A program made the translations under genes and the position numbers. A stretch of 64,000 nt of DNA from Armatimonadota bacterium (GTDB taxonomy: Bacteria; Armatimonadota; Fimbriimonadia; Fimbriimonadales; Fimbriimonadaceae), in NCBI GenBank assembly GCA_018268355.1, contig JAFDWR010000001.1:707858-771857 (forward strand). Direction: 5' to 3'. Below the pieces are notes generated by a model, which saw only the letters and a list, made by a program, of their open reading frames with translations, ran no database searches and had not been told where the DNA came from. Shown piece by piece: positions 40,713 to 47,946 of this stretch; position 1 is the first letter of the stretch, and each line of letters starts with the position of its first letter.

Positions 40713-41598
40713 GGGAGTATTTGATGGCGAGTTGGACGGCGCCCATCACGGGCGGCTTTTTGATGCGATTGAGCTCAAATTCCACCTTCGGGAGTCGAGC
40801 GCCCAGCTTTTCGAGGAGCTTCTCGCGGTAGATCCCTGCTGACTGCCAAAGGCCGCCGGCAAGGCTAATCACAATCTTCGGTTGACCGGCGTGGAATTTG
40901 TCGATGTGTTTATGAATGACGCCCGCGAGCGCATCAGAATTCCGGTCGAGGCTATCGAAGGCATAGGCCACGTTGTGGTGGGCGTCCACGGCGCAGGCCT
41001 TGGCGAGCTTGGCAATGAGCATCGCCGGGCTGCCAGTGCGATACAGCTTGCTCAGAATCCGCGGCTCGTCGTCAAACTCGAACACCCGCTCGATCACCGA
41101 CTTGACCTCGGCACTCGCGGAATCGGGGTTGTTCAGGTAGTGCAAGAACGTATCGCGGCCATATTGGAACGCGCTTCCCTCGTCGCCGAGGATGAAGCCG
41201 CGACCGCCACTCTTGACGACCTTGCCATCGTGGAAACTGCTCACGAGCGAGCCGGTGCCCGCGACAACGCAGATGTCGGTGCCGGGTTCGCTCGCAAAGA
41301 GCGCAGCGGCAAAGTCAGGCTCGGCAAAGATCTTTGCCGATGGAAAGAGCTCTTCGATGTAGGAAATCGCCCGGTTGCGGTCTTCGGGTGTAAGAAGTCC
41401 CGCAAAGCAGCCGCAAATGAAGTCGGGCTGCGGGGCTTCGCGACAGGCCTGTGCGAGGGACCGGCGGATGCGACGGTCGGGGGTCGAGGCCACGTTGGCC
41501 GCGCCACCCTGACCTGAGAACTTGGGTTCTCCTGCCTCATTCAGCGCGAGGGCCCTCGTTGAGGACCCTCCGCAATCTAAACCAAGATAGATCGGCAT
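40702..41598 (-). CDS. BadF/BadG/BcrA-family sugar kinase (GlcNAc/MurNAc kinase-like)
   Basis: 298 aa, ASKHA ATPase fold. Phosphate-1 motif L-G-L-D-C-G-G-S-S-T-R at 5-15, adenosine region with V-V-A-G-T-G-S-L-V near 110-118, G-G-R-G-F-I-L-G-D-E-G-S-A-F near 131-144, and a late L-A-G-G-L-W-Q-S-A loop near 245. The family includes eukaryotic-type GlcNAc kinase and the bacterial MurNAc/GlcNAc kinase MurK. The 11-base overlap with murQ points to phosphorylation of MurNAc (and/or GlcNAc) before the MurQ reaction. Confidence 0.8.
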   Translation of the reverse strand: MPIYLGLDCGGSSTRALALNEAGEPKFSGQGGAANVASTPDRRIRRSLAQACREAPQPDFICGCFAGLLTPEDRNRAISYIEELFPSAKIFAEPDFAAALFASEPGTDICVVAGTGSLVSSFHDGKVVKSGGRGFILGDEGSAFQYGRDTFLHYLNNPDSASAEVKSVIERVFEFDDEPRILSKLYRTGSPAMLIAKLAKACAVDAHHNVAYAFDSLDRNSDALAGVIHKHIDKFHAGQPKIVISLAGGLWQSAGIYREKLLEKLGARLPKVEFELNRIKKPPVMGAVQLAIKYSHGH

Positions 41599-41617
41599 GC
41601 GCCGTGATCCGGAATCC

Positions 41618-42004
41618 TTAGAGGGCGACCTTGCCCTTGACCTTCTGGACCGGACCGATGTTGGCCATTCCCTTCTTCATGAGCTCGTTTCGACCCTTCT
41701 TGGCCGAACCTTCGCAGCCAAAGTAGGCGTACTTGTCGCCCGCCCAAACCTTGAACTTGGCGAGCTCGCCCTTTGCGTTGCAGCAGCCCTTTTCGCCCTT
41801 GGCGACCGGCTTTTCGGGGGTGGACTTGCAGCAAGCCTTCTTGCCTTCTGCTTCCATCATCATTCGCTCCGCTTCCTTCATGAACTGATCTTCAGCGGCG
41901 ACCTTCTTGCCTCCGCAGCAGCTTCCCGTGCCGCACTTGTCGGGACCAGCGGCAAAGGCCGAAACAGCGATGAGAAGGGTTGCAATCGTAATTCCGAGTT
42001 TCAT
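41618..42004 (-). CDS. Cys-rich exported protein, possible metal binder
   Basis: 128 aa from ATG 42004, 6 bases after GGAG. Signal peptide (cleavage near A-F-A-A, residue 19). The mature part holds clusters C-G-T-G-S-C-C-G-G-K-K, K-A-C-C-K-S and K-G-C-C-N-A, and a C-terminal Y-A-Y-F-G-C-E-G-S-A-K-K-G that looks like the end of a YHS/TRASH-type metal domain. Likely binds a thiophilic metal or makes disulfides in the periplasm. Not assigned to a family. Confidence 0.6.
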   Translation of the reverse strand: MKLGITIATLLIAVSAFAAGPDKCGTGSCCGGKKVAAEDQFMKEAERMMMEAEGKKACCKSTPEKPVAKGEKGCCNAKGELAKFKVWAGDKYAYFGCEGSAKKGRNELMKKGMANIGPVQKVKGKVAL

Positions 42005-42306
42005 GGGTTTCTCCACTTGTAAGTGAACCCGATTTCAGCCTCTGGGAACATTATCCGGCGATTGGCGTCTCTCAAAAGAGCTGCAACAAAGCGAAGGTTG
42101 CTCCAGAGTCCTTTGAACTTAGCCAAAGATACATTGGCGCTCAAATGTGAACGTTCTGGCAAATCTGCGGGGGTGGCATGCAGGCGATGGAGCCTTCCTG
42201 TGTTATCCTGTGAGTAGATCTTTCTTGAGTCGATTGGACTCGGGGATCGGAGGACCAGGGCCGCTGTGGAATGCAAGCTTGGGGCCAGGAGTAGGGTGAA
42301 AAAGGG
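42005..42306. other. 302-base divergent intergenic region
   Basis: No coding region, tRNA or recognised riboswitch was found. For the minus-strand gene a weak promoter can be seen on the minus strand, GATAAT at about 42047-42052 with a poor -35. Towards the sugar-transferase gene there is only a TATCCT near 42202-42207 without a -35. The long leader could hold a structured RNA, but none is recognised. Confidence 0.4.
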
Positions 42307-42972
42307 ATGAGTCAGCAATCGCTCCTTGAGGCTGCGTCGATTGAAATGCGCTCGGTAACGCCAAAAGTCTGCGAATATGCCAAGAGGAAGCGCATTCTTG
42401 ACATCCTCTGTGCTCTCATCGCCCTTCTGATTTTCTCGCCGATCTTCCTCATCCTGTCGATCCTCATCAAGCTCGGCAGCAAGGGACCGGTTTTCTATTC
42501 CCAGACTCGCGTCGGTAAGGGCGGCAAGCACTTCAAGTTCGTGAAGTTCCGCTCGATGTACATCGATGCCGACCAGCGCCTTGCCGAACTTCGCGCCCAA
42601 AACGAGAAGGACGGACCGATCTTCAAGATGAAGAACGACCCGCGGATCACCCCCGTCGGCCGGTTCATCCGAAAGTATTCGCTCGACGAACTTCCCCAGT
42701 TCTTCCACGTGCTCACCGGCCACATGTCGATCGTCGGTCCCCGACCGCCGATCCCGCGCGAAGTCGCCGAATACGACGAGTTCGCGATGCAGCGCCTGAG
42801 CGTCAAGCCGGGCATCACCTGCTACTGGCAGATCATGGGTCGCAGTAACCTCACCTTTGAGGAATGGATGGAGCTCGACAACAAGTACATCCGCGAGATG
42901 AGCTTCTGGACTGACCTCAAGATCATCGTGAAGACCCCCCTCGCGATCCTCCGTGGCGACGGGGCATACTGA
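42307..42972 (+). CDS. Short monotopic phosphoglycosyl transferase (bacterial sugar transferase)
   Basis: 221 aa, close to the minimal size of the family. One N-terminal hydrophobic re-entrant helix (about 30-55: L-I-A-L-L-I-F-S-P-I-F-L), then K-G-P-V-F-Y-S-Q-T-R-V-G, F-K-F-V-K-F-R-S-M, the catalytic D-E dyad in S-L-D-E-L-P-Q-F-F-H-V, and M-S-I-V-G-P-R-P-P. It moves a sugar-1-phosphate from a nucleotide sugar to undecaprenyl phosphate, the first step of surface polysaccharide synthesis. A TagA-type glycosyltransferase follows 8 bases later, a plausible second step. Confidence 0.92.
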   Translation: MSQQSLLEAASIEMRSVTPKVCEYAKRKRILDILCALIALLIFSPIFLILSILIKLGSKGPVFYSQTRVGKGGKHFKFVKFRSMYIDADQRLAELRAQNEKDGPIFKMKNDPRITPVGRFIRKYSLDELPQFFHVLTGHMSIVGPRPPIPREVAEYDEFAMQRLSVKPGITCYWQIMGRSNLTFEEWMELDNKYIREMSFWTDLKIIVKTPLAILRGDGAY

Positions 42973-42980
42973 CGCCGCTC

Positions 42981-43739
42981 GTGGCTAATCCCCCATCCGC
43001 TCCGATTCCAAGCTCGGTTACGCCCGTGCCCATCGTTGGCCTGCAAGTCATGCCGATCGACGAGGCAACCCTCATCGCCCACCTGCACCACAACGTTGAG
43101 ACCGGCCACCGAGATTGGATCGTCACGCTGAACCTTGACCACGTCGCCCGCAGCGGCCGCGAGCCGTCGTACCGCAAGGCCCTGGAAGGCGCAACCCTCA
43201 TCGTAGCCGACGGCGCGCCCATCGTCTGGGCGGTCAAGAAGAAGCGGCCCGACCTCTCCAGCCTCGACCGCGTTACCGGCGCCGACGCCACCAGGCACTT
43301 GCTCCAATCGCTTCCCCCGGGCCAAGTCGCGATCATCGGCGGCAAGGACCCCAAGCTCGCCTTGCAAAAGCTCGACCTCGATCCCGAGGCCGGTTGGCTC
43401 ATCTTCGATGGCGTGATTTCGCTTGAGGACCAGTCGGTGCGCGACCTTGCGGAGGCGATCAAGGGCCGGCGGTTCGCCTTCGTCGCGCTCGGCGTCCCGA
43501 AGCAGGAGTATCTGATCGAAAAGCTCTGGCCGCTTTGCCCCGAAACGACGTTTATTGGCGTCGGCGGTAGCTTTGAGTTCATCGCCGGGCTCACCCAGCG
43601 CGCCCCGATGTGGATGCAAAAGCGGGGCCTTGAATGGCTCCACCGACTGGTCAGCGAGCCCAAACGGTTGTGGCGGCGCTACCTGGTTGAATACATTCCG
43701 GGGGCGATTGCCCTCCGCAAGGACGTCAAGAGAGGGTAA
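42981..43739 (+). CDS. WecG/TagA/CpsF-family glycosyltransferase
   Basis: 252 aa from GTG. Family hallmarks: V-T-L-N-L-D-H-V near 48-55, I-V-A-D-G-A-P-I-V-W near 75-84 (the Asp is the likely catalytic residue), R-V-T-G-A-D near 98-103, I-I-G-G-K-D-P, F-V-A-L-G-V-P-K-Q-E near 164-173 and I-G-V-G-G-S-F-E-F-I-A-G. The C-terminal R-A-P-M-W-M-Q-K-R-G-L-E-W-L-H-R-L appendage matches the membrane-tethering end of TagA. Adds the second sugar to an undecaprenyl-linked acceptor, here probably that made by the preceding gene. Confidence 0.92.
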   Translation: MANPPSAPIPSSVTPVPIVGLQVMPIDEATLIAHLHHNVETGHRDWIVTLNLDHVARSGREPSYRKALEGATLIVADGAPIVWAVKKKRPDLSSLDRVTGADATRHLLQSLPPGQVAIIGGKDPKLALQKLDLDPEAGWLIFDGVISLEDQSVRDLAEAIKGRRFAFVALGVPKQEYLIEKLWPLCPETTFIGVGGSFEFIAGLTQRAPMWMQKRGLEWLHRLVSEPKRLWRRYLVEYIPGAIALRKDVKRG

Positions 43740-43750
43740 ACCCCTCTTTG

Positions 43751-44794
43751 ATGAATCATTCACTCCTCCGCCGTCTCACCGAAGCGCACGGCGTGCCTGG
43801 ACAAGAGGATGCCGTCCGGTCGATTGTCGTTGAAGAGCTTAAGGGTCTCGGCGACCTTTCCGTCGATGCGATGGGCAACCTCATCTGTCACATCCCCGGC
43901 GACGGCCCCAAGGTCATGATCGCCGCCCACATGGACGAAATCGGCTTTGTCGTCAAGCACATCGAAAAGGACGGATTCCTTCGCATTCACCCGCTCGGCG
44001 GTTGGGATCCTCGCCAGATGTTCAGCCAGCGAGTGATTGTCCAGACCGAATCGGGTCCCCTTGCCGGTCTCCTCGTCTTCGGCACCAAGCCCAAGCACAT
44101 GCTCACCGACGCGGAAGCGAGCAAGAAGCCGGAAGTCGATGGGTTCTTTGTCGACCTCGGACTGAGCCACGAGGAAGTCTCGAAGAAGGTCCGCAAGGGC
44201 GACCAGGTCACGATGGACGGTCGCTACAACCAGATTGGCGGCCTCGCCTCGTGCAAGGCGATGGATGACCGCGCTGGCCTTTATGTGATGATTGAAGCGG
44301 TCCGCGCCATGCGCCACCACAAGTGCGACATCTATGCCGTCGCCACCGTGCAAGAGGAGATCGGCCTCCGCGGCGCAGCCGCAAGCGGCTCGTCGGTCCA
44401 GCCCGACGTCGTCATCGCGCTCGACATCACCCTCGCGAACGACATCCCCGGCATTTCGGAAGTCGACCAGGTGACCAAGCTCGGCGAAGGCGCCGCGATC
44501 AAGTTCCTCGACTCCTCGCTCATCTGCCACCCGAAGCTGTTTAAGCACTTCGTCTCGATCGCGGAAAACCACGGGATCAAGCACCAGATTGAGGTCCTAC
44601 CCTTTGGCGGCACCGATGCGGGCGCGATCCAGAGGCTCAACGGCGGCAAGCCATCGATCACCCTCTCGATTCCGACGCGCTACGTCCACACGGTCAATGA
44701 GACGGTGCATCCGGACGACATGGACGCCTGCGTCCACCTCCTCGCACGGTATTTGGAAGAAGCCCACGAGGGCGACTACAGCTACAAGGTCTAA
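43751..44794 (+). CDS. M42-family metallo-aminopeptidase / endoglucanase-like
   Basis: 347 aa from ATG 43751. Metal-site motifs of M42: A-A-H-M-D-E-I-G-F near 57-65, M-D-D-R near 171-174, Q-E-E-I-G-L-R-G near 204-211 (catalytic Glu), A-L-D-I-T near 222 and the late P-T-R-Y-V-H-T near 310-316. Family members form dodecameric tetrahedral aminopeptidases with two metals. Cytosolic peptide turnover is the likely role. A hairpin AGAGGG-TAAAC-CCCTCT straddles the end of the upstream gene (43731-43747). Its stop overlaps the convergent gene by 4 bases. Confidence 0.92.
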   Translation: MNHSLLRRLTEAHGVPGQEDAVRSIVVEELKGLGDLSVDAMGNLICHIPGDGPKVMIAAHMDEIGFVVKHIEKDGFLRIHPLGGWDPRQMFSQRVIVQTESGPLAGLLVFGTKPKHMLTDAEASKKPEVDGFFVDLGLSHEEVSKKVRKGDQVTMDGRYNQIGGLASCKAMDDRAGLYVMIEAVRAMRHHKCDIYAVATVQEEIGLRGAAASGSSVQPDVVIALDITLANDIPGISEVDQVTKLGEGAAIKFLDSSLICHPKLFKHFVSIAENHGIKHQIEVLPFGGTDAGAIQRLNGGKPSITLSIPTRYVHTVNETVHPDDMDACVHLLARYLEEAHEGDYSYKV

Positions 44795-45624
44795 CGACGA
44801 TACATCCACGCTCTGGGCACTGCCCAGAGCGGGTTGATGATGTCATCGCGTCGGTAGCGGGCTTGCTCGGCGGTCATGAACCGCACGCGGCCACTCGCGG
44901 TGATGATGTTCACCTTCTTTCGGTGGCGACCCTGGGTCTCCTCCGTCCACTTAGGCGGTGATCCGGTCTCAAAGGCGAGCCGCGTCACGTCCTGGGTGTT
45001 CTTTTCGGGCATCCGACCTCCGGTGTTGAATCCAACGACAAATCCGTCATAAGGAACGGTCTCGCCGGACGAAAGCTTGAACGGCACCGGGTCATAGCTG
45101 CCGCCCGCACCCATGTTCGTGGTCTCTGCGAGGAGGGCGACCTTGTCCGGCTGATCGAGGCCACTCACCGCCTCCGTGCTCATCGGAACGTACATGCCAT
45201 AGGTGAGGAGGCGCTTCTTTGCCTTCTTGGTCGACGAAACCACCCAAACCCCTTCCCCTTCCCTCGCGCCCGGACAGTTAAAGTCGAGGTCCTCCTTGAT
45301 GAGGCCCTCAATCGGCAGCGTCCACGAAACGGCGGCACCGTTTTCGATGACCGGGGTCTGGTTGTCACCTTCAATGTAGGTGGGCGGGAAGCGACCGTCG
45401 TTCGCCTCTGCATAGAGCGACATGCCCTGATAAAGGCCCATGAGCTGGCGACGACAGATCGCCTCGTAAGCGTTTTCGCGCAGGTGGAAGTAGATCGGGG
45501 TGAGGAGGCCAGCGGTGAGTCCAATCAGGAGGACAAACAGCTTCCAGTCCTTCTTTGAGATGTACTGGCTCGAACGTTGGGCGTCTACCCTCTCGTCCTG
45601 GGGATCGTCGTCAAATGGTGGCAT
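44791..45624 (-). CDS. Pilin-derived membrane protein without a prepilin leader
   Basis: 277 aa. Cytoplasmic ~25-residue charged start, a membrane helix near 28-46, then C-R-R-Q-L-M-G-L-Y-Q-G-M-S-L-Y-A-E-A-N-D-G-R-F-P (about 57-80). That segment matches the post-helix part of Armatimonadota pseudopilins (compare L-x-Q-M-K-Q-L-S-M-G-V-M-L-Y-A-G-D-Y-D-D in the 54353 gene). No F-T-L-I-E site, so it cannot be processed as a pilin. The later part has V-A-L-L-A-E-T, N-T-G-G-R and a V-R-F-M-T near the end, again pseudopilin-like. Operon with LCP and kinase genes (2-base gap). Confidence 0.6.
   Translation of the reverse strand: MPPFDDDPQDERVDAQRSSQYISKKDWKLFVLLIGLTAGLLTPIYFHLRENAYEAICRRQLMGLYQGMSLYAEANDGRFPPTYIEGDNQTPVIENGAAVSWTLPIEGLIKEDLDFNCPGAREGEGVWVVSSTKKAKKRLLTYGMYVPMSTEAVSGLDQPDKVALLAETTNMGAGGSYDPVPFKLSSGETVPYDGFVVGFNTGGRMPEKNTQDVTRLAFETGSPPKWTEETQGRHRKKVNIITASGRVRFMTAEQARYRRDDIINPLWAVPRAWMYRR
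44809..44831. terminator. 10-bp perfect hairpin at a convergent gene junction
   Basis: CGCTCTGGGC (44809-44818), loop ACT, GCCCAGAGCG (44822-44831). It lies 15 bases past the M42 stop, inside the 3' coding end of the convergent gene. There is no T-tract on either side, so it may be a pause, an RNA 3'-end stabiliser or a Rho-linked element. Confidence 0.45.
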
Positions 45625-45626
45625 CG

Positions 45627-46610
45627 TTATCCTTGAGTCCGGTCGGGCTGAATGCCATCGGCGAGGTTGTATTGCTGGAGGACGGCGGGCAGCTTGTCCT
45701 CATCCAGCCGGAGCATCGTGCCCGAGGTTTCGCGGACGGGAAGGCCGCCAATTTCAAACTTCTCGACGCCCTTGGCAAAGGCAGCGATTGAACCCACTTC
45801 TTCGCCGTTCAGCCCGCCACCCATGATGTTCACCGCGATGTTGATGACCTCGGGAAGGTCGGTCCAGTTCGCCAGGACGGCACGCTTCAGGCCGCTGAGG
45901 AAGACCTGCTGGCGCTGTTGGCGGTGGAAGTCGTCGTCACCCGGTCCGGCGACCTTGGCGTGGCGATAACGGACAAAGCACATCGCGTCGTAACCCATGA
46001 GCTTGTTGGGCCCCTTCTTGATGTGGATATGGAGGTTGCCCGCGTTGTCGTCGTACTCGAGGTCCTTGTCGGCGACGACCTCAACGCCGTTGACGCGGTT
46101 CACGAGCTGCTGGAAGGCATCGAAGTTAATCACGATCACGCGATCGATCTTGATCTTGAGGAGGTCTTCGACCGTCTGCTTGCTGAGGTCAGCTCCGCCA
46201 TAGGCAAAGGCTGCGTTGAGCTTGTGGCGACCCACCTTGCCCTCATAAGGAATCATCACGCCAAGGTCGCGGGGGAGGCTCAGTCCGGTGATCTTCTTCT
46301 TCACGAAGTCGAGCCGAACGACCATGACCATGTCGCTGCGGGCGGCCGACTTTCGCACCTTTTGGCCAAGGAGGGCCGCGTTGTCCTGGTAGTCCTCGTC
46401 GCAGCCCAGGATGAGCAAGGTCAGCTCATCGCCGTGGAAGGTCTCTTTCGGGTCGGTCGCGGCAAACGGGATCGACTGGCGGATGATCGTGGCGATCGCC
46501 TTACTCTGGGCGAGCCAAGCGTAGCCCGCCGTTCCGAGCGCAATAAATAAGATGAGGATGCCCCCAAGAATTCGCGCCCAGCGTCCTTTGCGCCGACCCT
46601 TCCTAGCCAT
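45627..46610 (-). CDS. LytR-CpsA-Psr (LCP) family protein
   Basis: 327 aa from ATG 46610. Basic N-terminus and one membrane helix (about 14-32), then the LCP domain: L-L-I-L-G-C-D near 70, A-R-S-D-M-V-M-V-V-R-L-D near 94-105, K-I-T-G-L-S-L-P-R-D near 111-120 (the conserved L-P-R-D), K-L-N-A-A-F-A-Y-G-G, Y-R-H-A-K...G-D-D-D-F-H-R-Q-Q-R-Q-Q (R-x-R-H...G-D-x-x-R-x-x-R-Q). LCP proteins transfer undecaprenyl-linked polymers to the cell wall or other acceptors. PGT and TagA genes nearby make a source of such polymers plausible. Confidence 0.88.
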   Translation of the reverse strand: MARKGRRKGRWARILGGILILFIALGTAGYAWLAQSKAIATIIRQSIPFAATDPKETFHGDELTLLILGCDEDYQDNAALLGQKVRKSAARSDMVMVVRLDFVKKKITGLSLPRDLGVMIPYEGKVGRHKLNAAFAYGGADLSKQTVEDLLKIKIDRVIVINFDAFQQLVNRVNGVEVVADKDLEYDDNAGNLHIHIKKGPNKLMGYDAMCFVRYRHAKVAGPGDDDFHRQQRQQVFLSGLKRAVLANWTDLPEVINIAVNIMGGGLNGEEVGSIAAFAKGVEKFEIGGLPVRETSGTMLRLDEDKLPAVLQQYNLADGIQPDRTQG

Positions 46611-46618
46611 TGCCTTGT

Positions 46619-47926
46619 TCAACTCCGATCTCCGGCCTCAGGTTCCAACTCAATGTGCGGGAAGGTGACCACAAACGACGATCCCTTTCCGATTTCCGAT
46701 TCGATGTCGAGCTTTCCTTCGTGGGCATTCGCAAGTTCAAGGACGATCTTTGTGCCCCATCCGCTGCCGCTTCCCTTGTCCCACATACTGCGGGCGGTTC
46801 CGCTGAGAATGCGCCGGGCGATCTCCGGGGTCATGCCCGGGCCAGAATCGTGGACCGCGATCCGGTGTTCGCCGTCCTTGCAGGTGTAGGTGACGCGGAC
46901 CTTGCCATACATCGCCTCTTCGTTCGCGGGGTCATCAATCCAGGCGTCAGGAATCGTCTCCCGGACGGCCTTGATCGAATTGCCCACGAGGTTCTGGACA
47001 ATGCGGAAGATGAAGAGCTCGTCGTGGCGGCAGGGCGGGGCAGTCTCGTCGATCTCAGTGGTGAGCTCCACGTGGTTCCGACGCCCTTCCGTCGCGAGGT
47101 AGGCCGCGCTGTTCTCAATGATCGGCCCGAGCGGTCCTTGCACCCATTGCGGCCGCACCGGGCGTCCGGCGCTGAGGTCAGAGATGAGCCGGGAATAGCC
47201 CACGATCCGGTCGATCGACTTGTGGAGGTCGCCCGTCATGTCGCGGATGATGTCGACGTAGATGTTGACCTCGTCGTCATCCGGGTCGATGAGTTCGCAG
47301 AGGCTGTCAATCGCGGGCTCGGCATAGCCGATCGTCGCGTGGAGGCTGGCAGCAAGGTTGCCGATGTCGTGGCTGACCTTGCCCATACCGAGCAGGGTGG
47401 AGGCGCGCGAAGCCTCTTCGGTGAGCTGGGCGTTGAGGTAGCCCATCGTCGAAACCGCAGCAATCGTCTCAAGCACCGCGCGGTCTTCGTCGGTGAACGG
47501 TCCGCCCTTCTTGTTGATCAGCTGGACGACGCCAACCGGGGTTGAGCCTTCCATCACGAGGGGCGCGGCCGCCATCGATCGCACAATCACGCCGGTCGCG
47601 CGCTCAAAGTCGTTCGCCTGGTCGGGGGTTTTCGGCGGAAACTCCTTGAGGACGGTGGATGCGGACTGAAACGCTTGACCCGCCGCTCCAAAGTCGTCGG
47701 GAATGTCGAGCGAGGGGAGCTTTCCAGCGATTTCGGCGGGGATCACGTGCTGGAAGCGAAGCGTGTTGCGCGCGCCGTCGTGGACGTAGATCGTGCCACC
47801 TTCCGCGCCGACGGCCTCGACGCACGTCGAGAGCACTGCGCTCATGAGTTGGTCGAGCGTTCCCGTACTGACCAAAGCACGCGTGGCCACCTGTACGGCG
47901 CGGATGAGTTGTTCGCTCGAACCCAT
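46619..47926 (-). CDS. GAF-domain sensor histidine kinase
   Basis: 435 aa, no membrane helix. GAF domain about 20-165 (G-A-E-G-G-T-I-Y, A-P-L-V...G-V-V-Q-L-I-N-K), phospho-acceptor helix with G-K-V-S-H-D-I-G-N-L near 183-192 (H-D replacing the common H-E), then HATPase: N-box R-I-V-Q-N-L-V-G-N-S-I-K-A, G1 H-D-S-G-P-G-M, G2 G-S-G-S-G-W-G-T-K-I-V. Cytoplasmic sensor; no response regulator lies in the window. The LCP gene starts 8 bases downstream, so the two may be co-regulated. Confidence 0.87.
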   Translation of the reverse strand: MGSSEQLIRAVQVATRALVSTGTLDQLMSAVLSTCVEAVGAEGGTIYVHDGARNTLRFQHVIPAEIAGKLPSLDIPDDFGAAGQAFQSASTVLKEFPPKTPDQANDFERATGVIVRSMAAAPLVMEGSTPVGVVQLINKKGGPFTDEDRAVLETIAAVSTMGYLNAQLTEEASRASTLLGMGKVSHDIGNLAASLHATIGYAEPAIDSLCELIDPDDDEVNIYVDIIRDMTGDLHKSIDRIVGYSRLISDLSAGRPVRPQWVQGPLGPIIENSAAYLATEGRRNHVELTTEIDETAPPCRHDELFIFRIVQNLVGNSIKAVRETIPDAWIDDPANEEAMYGKVRVTYTCKDGEHRIAVHDSGPGMTPEIARRILSGTARSMWDKGSGSGWGTKIVLELANAHEGKLDIESEIGKGSSFVVTFPHIELEPEAGDRS

Positions 47927-47946
47927 GGGCAGTTAGTTTACATCGG

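Noticed and set aside
42005-42306. c-di-GMP (GEMM) or other riboswitch leader of the sugar-transferase gene
   Set aside because: None of the conserved GEMM blocks were seen; only a long, unremarkable leader.
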